From Nakazawaea peltata (lineage: Eukaryota > Ascomycota > Pichiomycetes > Alaninales > Pachysolenaceae), in contig BCGQ01000001.1 in NCBI GenBank assembly GCA_001599355.1, positions 2,731,135-2,795,134 on the forward strand: a stretch of 64,000 nt of DNA. Direction: 5' to 3'. Both the position numbers and the translations under genes were made by a program. Below the pieces are notes generated by a model. It did no database searches and was not told where the DNA came from. It saw only the letters and a list, made by a program, of their open reading frames with translations. Positions 60,227-64,000 of the stretch are shown piece after piece (position 1 is the stretch's first letter; the number at the start of each line of letters is the position of its first letter).

Positions 60227-62032
60227 ATGAGCAAACGTTATTCTCACTCCCCTGTCGACGTCGATGACGCTAACACCTCTTCCCTGAACGAGGATAAGAA
60301 GCAGCTCTTCCGTACCCAATCGCAGGACGTGTCGGAGGATGGCTCCGTCGAGGAATACCTGGACTCGGAGACCAAGAACCCTTCGACTTTCCGCCGTATC
60401 ATGAAGCTGATCGAAATCCAAGAAAAAGGTAACTTGACCACCGCCCAGTTGTTCTTGTATAACTTTGATTTGAAGCCGGTGGAAGAAGCCAGAAGACGTT
60501 GGTCTTGGTTTAATTTCGTCTTCTTTTGGATTCTGGACTCTTTCAACGTGAACACTTTCCAAATCGCCGCCTCAAGTGTTGGTAAGCTTAACGTTTTCGA
60601 AGCCTGGCTGACCGTCTGGATCGGTTACTCCATGACCGCTTGTTTCGTCGTGCTTGCCCTGAGAGTCGGTACTTATTACCATATTTCATTCCCGGTCACC
60701 TCCAGAACCTCGTTTGGTATCTTTGGTTCCCTCTTGCCTATCGTCTACAGAATTATCGTGGCCATCTTATGGTTCAGTATTCAGGCTTTCCTTGGAGGTG
60801 AAATCGTAGCTATTATGTTGAAGGCTGTCTTTGGTAACGATTTGCCAGAGAGAATTCCTGACCATATCAATAACCCAAACCTTAGTACTTTCACCTTTTT
60901 AAGTTTCTTCCTATTCTGGTTGTTCTCCTTGCCAGCTATTTGGTTCCCACCTCACCAAATCCGTCATCTTTTCACACTCAAACTGTACGTTGTTCCATTT
61001 GCCGGTTTTGGTTTCATGATTTGGGTCCTTGTAAAAGCTAAAGGTGCTGGTTCGGTCATTCATGAACCTTCTACTGTAACAGGTTCAGCTCATGGTTGGG
61101 CTTTCATTTCTGCAGTCATGAATGCCTTGGCCAATTTCGCAACCTTGATCAATAACGCTCCAGATTTCTCCCGTTTCGCCGATACCAGAAAAGCTGCCGT
61201 TTGGTCTCAATTATTCACCATTCCTATCCTGTTCAGTATCACCTCTTTGATCGGTATTATGGTCTCTTCTGCTTCTGCTGTATTAACAGAGGACGGAGAA
61301 GCTTTATGGAACCCATTGGACGTTCTTGACTTGTTATTAGACAACGCTTCCACTGGTGCCAGAGTAGGAGTCTTCTTCATCGCTTTTGGTTTCGCTATTG
61401 CCCAACTTGGTACTAATATCTCGCTGAATTCCCTTTCTGCCGGTACCGACTTGACCCTGATCTTGCCTCGTTATGTAAATATCCGTAGAGGTGGTTACTT
61501 CTGTGCTTGTATGTCGTTAGTCGTTTGTCCATGGAACCTTATTTCGGACTCTAGTAGTTTCCAGACTTACCTTTCCCTGTTTGGTGTGTTCCTCTCGTCC
61601 TTTGCCGGTATCTTTGCATCCGACTACTACTTTGTCAGAAGAGGTCACATCAGATTATACGATTTGTACTCTGTCGACTCGCATTGTGTCTACACTTATT
61701 TCAAAGGGTTCAATTGGAGACTGTTTGCTGCCTATATTTGCGGTATTCTGCCTAATGTGACCGGATTTGCCGGTGCTACAGGTGCTCAAAAGGTTCCTAT
61801 TGGAGCCACTCATGTCTATGACTTGAGTTTCTTAGTTGGATATTTCGTAGCCTTTGCCGTGTACTCCGTTTTGAATATGGTATTCCCAGTTCCTGGCCGT
61901 CCTACCGATAAATTCTTTGAGAAGGGATGGTATGAAGAGTATGCTGAGGTTGAGAACTTTGATGATGTTCGTCATGGAGGTTTGGTCGAGGCCGGACATG
62001 GATATTTGGATGAGAAGTATTCAGTAGAATGA
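60227..62032 (+). CDS. FUR4: NCS1-family uracil/allantoin/uridine permease (Fur4-like)
   Basis: A 601-residue plasma-membrane proton symporter of the fungal Fur4/Dal4/Fui1 group. A hydrophilic N-terminus of about 100 residues holds Lys and acidic Ser/Glu sites suited to ubiquitination. Twelve membrane helices follow. Family motifs are clear: RTSFGIFGSLLPIVYR, FSLPAIWFPPHQIRHLFTLK, NNAPDFSRFADTRKAAVWSQLFTIP (in two parts), AQLGTNIS and PRYVNIRRGGYFCA. CTG codons at residues 400, 411, 451 and 499 replace Ala residues fixed in relatives (NISANSLSAG, TALLPR, TYLSA, NWRAYASY). Whether the cargo is uracil, uridine or allantoin cannot be told; GATAAG sites upstream would suit nitrogen-regulated uptake. 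Confidence 0.85.
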   Translation: MSKRYSHSPVDVDDANTSSLNEDKKQLFRTQSQDVSEDGSVEEYLDSETKNPSTFRRIMKLIEIQEKGNLTTAQLFLYNFDLKPVEEARRRWSWFNFVFFWILDSFNVNTFQIAASSVGKLNVFEAWLTVWIGYSMTACFVVLALRVGTYYHISFPVTSRTSFGIFGSLLPIVYRIIVAILWFSIQAFLGGEIVAIMLKAVFGNDLPERIPDHINNPNLSTFTFLSFFLFWLFSLPAIWFPPHQIRHLFTLKLYVVPFAGFGFMIWVLVKAKGAGSVIHEPSTVTGSAHGWAFISAVMNALANFATLINNAPDFSRFADTRKAAVWSQLFTIPILFSITSLIGIMVSSASAVLTEDGEALWNPLDVLDLLLDNASTGARVGVFFIAFGFAIAQLGTNISLNSLSAGTDLTLILPRYVNIRRGGYFCACMSLVVCPWNLISDSSSFQTYLSLFGVFLSSFAGIFASDYYFVRRGHIRLYDLYSVDSHCVYTYFKGFNWRLFAAYICGILPNVTGFAGATGAQKVPIGATHVYDLSFLVGYFVAFAVYSVLNMVFPVPGRPTDKFFEKGWYEEYAEVENFDDVRHGGLVEAGHGYLDEKYSVE

Positions 62033-62136
62033 TTGTTTAGTAATTGATTTGAATTTATATGAGAGAGTGTAGGTGTGTAGAGCAGGTGGAGTAGGTAGAC
62101 CAGGCACGCTACGTAGAACAGCTTTATCATAGAAAA

Positions 62137-64000
62137 TTATGCATTTGGTCGATATTGATTTATATATCCCATTGGAAACTCGTTTGGTTCTTGTTGATAT
62201 TCTCGTTGGAATGCTTCTCCATTGAATTGTGCAGTGGCTTGATGAGAAATCGTTTCAGAGTAGTCGAACATCACAAATGGCTGACCAGTATTCTCATCAA
62301 TCATAGGTTGAGGAGGTAAATTTCGATCTTGAGGAACACCCATATTTGTATGCATTTGTTGAGACATCAACATTTGGAATTGTTGAGGGTTCTGGATTGG
62401 CATCATTGGCATAGGTTGAGGTTGGTGGTGAAGTTGAGGCTGAGGCAGGTGCAGTTGCTGATGCTGAGGCAGATGTTGAGGCGGGTGCTGCTGCTGCTGA
62501 TGTTGCACCATATGCTTATTTCCCATAGTAATATCCCATCCTTGAACTCCAGGCACTATGTCGTTGAATAGATCATTGTTATTTAATACGTTGAACTCGT
62601 TTTGCTCTACCTTGACTTTCTCTTGGAGAGGTGCCTGGGCCAGATGATGAAGGAGCTGCTGTTGCGGCTTCTGTTTCTGATTCCTCTCTGGTTTTACCTG
62701 CTTCTCTCCCAGCTTGTCCTTCTTATTTCTTCCCCTCTTCTTATCATCGATCTCCAACAGCGACGTTTTAACAATGATCTTCTGACTATCAAACGGATCA
62801 TCCTCGTTATTCTTCTTAGAAAGAGGATAGTGAATCAACGTAGACAATGGTTTCGAATAAATAGAAAGTCCAGACGATTCCGTTAAACAGTTGTCTAACG
62901 TAACCAACTTAGTAAAGAAGGATCTCAGAGTATGGTTTCCCTTGTTAGCCATGAACAGCATGGTTTCTACACCTAAATAACATATAGTAGCGTTGACACG
63001 GCTCATTCCCAGAACGATAAAGATCACCAACGCAGAGAAACAGTACTGGTTATCCCAGTGATCAAATGTATGTAACAAATAGTTCTCTCTAAGGAATCCC
63101 ATCATTTTAATAATCTCATAAGCGGAGTCGATGGCTCTTTGAGCCAAAGCCTTGACTTCTGGAGTTTCTGGGATCTTTTTACGGAAGAAAGCAAGCACTA
63201 CAGGTCTCACTGTGAAGATCAAGAAGGCATGGTAATCCAAAATGACGTTTTGATCATCTCTAGTATCATCTAGAGCGATTTGTCGATTCAAAACTTGCTC
63301 ATGACGTTCAAAAAACTCTTCTAACCGTCCTCTCAACTTATCTGATTCATTTACATAGTGCAAAGTCAATTCAATTTTCCTCCCAATGATCTGTTCAGCA
63401 GTCCAGTCGGGATTTTGATTCTTAATCTTATCAGAGTAGATATCACTGGTGATTTCTCGACTGTTTTTGATTATCATTACATGCAGTTCGAGGTGACGTG
63501 GCTTGAAATTATCTTGTAAATCCACAGGATTCGACGTCGGTAACCCTGTAGAGATCTCGTCGAAATTCAACTCGAAAGGAAGATGGCACTTAGCACTACT
63601 ACGGGCAGTTATATAATATGTAGACCACCATACTCTCTCTATGATCAGTCTTTTCTCCGGGGTCACAGCTCCTTCTTTAAGATTCAAATGATATCCATTC
63701 AGCATGAGCAATTTCATAGCAAGTCCGTCGAATGCAAACAGAGAAGTCGTCCTATTCAACAAAAGCTCATAATACGAGATCAAAAGACATGTCTGGATGT
63801 TGGTTATGGTGAAATTCTCATGGTTATAACGGAATAATTGGATCAGCAACGTGAAGAATTTCAATCCGGCGATTCCAGAGTTGACTTTATGGCCATATTT
63901 ATCGTTGAAAGACTTGTCAAAAGACAACTTGGAGAAAATCAACTGCTCTCCTATGGCCATAGTGACCAATAGCTTGACTAAAAACAGAGACAGTTGGGCA
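62137..64000 (-). CDS. Fungal-specific transcription factor, N-terminus outside window
   Basis: A partial gene running off the right end; the frame is open to the last base, so about 620 C-terminal residues are seen. The visible part begins inside the fungal-specific transcription factor domain found after a Zn2Cys6 DNA-binding domain (TNIQTCLLISYYELLLNRTTSLFAFDGLAMKLLMLNGYHLN (in two stretches), then ERVWWSTYYITARSS). The C-terminal 200 residues are low complexity: Lys-rich, then His/Gln/Pro-rich with HQQQQHPPQHLPQHQQLH-like runs, a likely activation region. The DNA-binding domain itself is not in the window, so the zinc cluster is inferred. A Met near 63960 would be internal, not a start. 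Confidence 0.8.
   Translation of the reverse strand, partial: AQLSLFLVKLLVTMAIGEQLIFSKLSFDKSFNDKYGHKVNSGIAGLKFFTLLIQLFRYNHENFTITNIQTCLLISYYELLLNRTTSLFAFDGLAMKLLMLNGYHLNLKEGAVTPEKRLIIERVWWSTYYITARSSAKCHLPFELNFDEISTGLPTSNPVDLQDNFKPRHLELHVMIIKNSREITSDIYSDKIKNQNPDWTAEQIIGRKIELTLHYVNESDKLRGRLEEFFERHEQVLNRQIALDDTRDDQNVILDYHAFLIFTVRPVVLAFFRKKIPETPEVKALAQRAIDSAYEIIKMMGFLRENYLLHTFDHWDNQYCFSALVIFIVLGMSRVNATICYLGVETMLFMANKGNHTLRSFFTKLVTLDNCLTESSGLSIYSKPLSTLIHYPLSKKNNEDDPFDSQKIIVKTSLLEIDDKKRGRNKKDKLGEKQVKPERNQKQKPQQQLLHHLAQAPLQEKVKVEQNEFNVLNNNDLFNDIVPGVQGWDITMGNKHMVQHQQQQHPPQHLPQHQQLHLPQPQLHHQPQPMPMMPIQNPQQFQMLMSQQMHTNMGVPQDRNLPPQPMIDENTGQPFVMFDYSETISHQATAQFNGEAFQREYQQEPNEFPMGYINQYRPNA

Noticed and set aside
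1-64000. Transposons, LTR elements, virus-derived genes, CRISPR
   Set aside because: No reverse transcriptase, integrase, transposase, capsid-like frame, long terminal repeats or spacer array was seen.

Overview
The window is nuclear DNA of a budding yeast (Saccharomycotina). It is gene-dense and mostly intronless. The few introns are short, with GTAAGT/GTGAGT donors and perfect TACTAAC branch points. The 27 protein genes have clear yeast orthologues or yeast-like features. No rRNA, tRNA, CRISPR array, transposon or virus-derived element was found.

The most informative global signal is the genetic code. CTG codons repeatedly fall where the protein family has an invariant alanine: about ten sites in pyruvate carboxylase, two in LEU4, four in the FUR4-like permease and one in the J domain of JEM1. 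This points to the CUG-Ala clade (Pachysolen, Nakazawaea, Peterozyma). The moderate GC content seems to me more like Nakazawaea/Peterozyma than the AT-rich Pachysolen, but that is inference. Standard-code translations of these genes print Leu at CTG; most of those residues should be read as Ala.

Layout. 1-13 kb: a C2H2 zinc-finger regulator, an unknown low-complexity protein, SDD2 (PDCD5), LEU4 diverging from a copper amine oxidase, two orphan proteins (one with D-box and KEN-box motifs, one HMG-like) and IRC21. 13-29 kb: a membrane-anchored ubiquitin protease, a PLP-dependent lyase/epimerase, a spliced U1-type zinc-finger protein, a BUL1-like arrestin, JEM1, vacuolar aminopeptidase Y (APE3) and a multi-pass membrane protein, with two long gene-free stretches. 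29-43 kb: pyruvate carboxylase, ABC transporter ADP1, an ankyrin/DIL protein, a PAN5-like ketopantoate reductase, an unknown membrane protein and polyamine oxidase FMS1. 43-53 kb: copper regulator MAC1, UBC7, spliced CLU1 and a Tudor-SN nuclease. 53-64 kb: a GC-rich spacer, an STB2/STB6-like protein diverging from a twice-spliced STV1, a FUR4-like permease, and a fungal transcription factor cut by the window end.

Themes. Nitrogen and amine use: the copper amine oxidase, FMS1 and the FUR4-like permease, the first and last with GATAAG sites upstream. Pantothenate precursors: FMS1 and a PAN5-like reductase within 4 kb. Copper: MAC1 and a copper enzyme. Ubiquitin and ER quality control: the ubiquitin protease, the BUL adaptor, JEM1 and UBC7. 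Gene order FMS1-MAC1-UBC7 and the divergent pair STB2/STV1 match Saccharomyces cerevisiae chromosome XIII, so these blocks are old.
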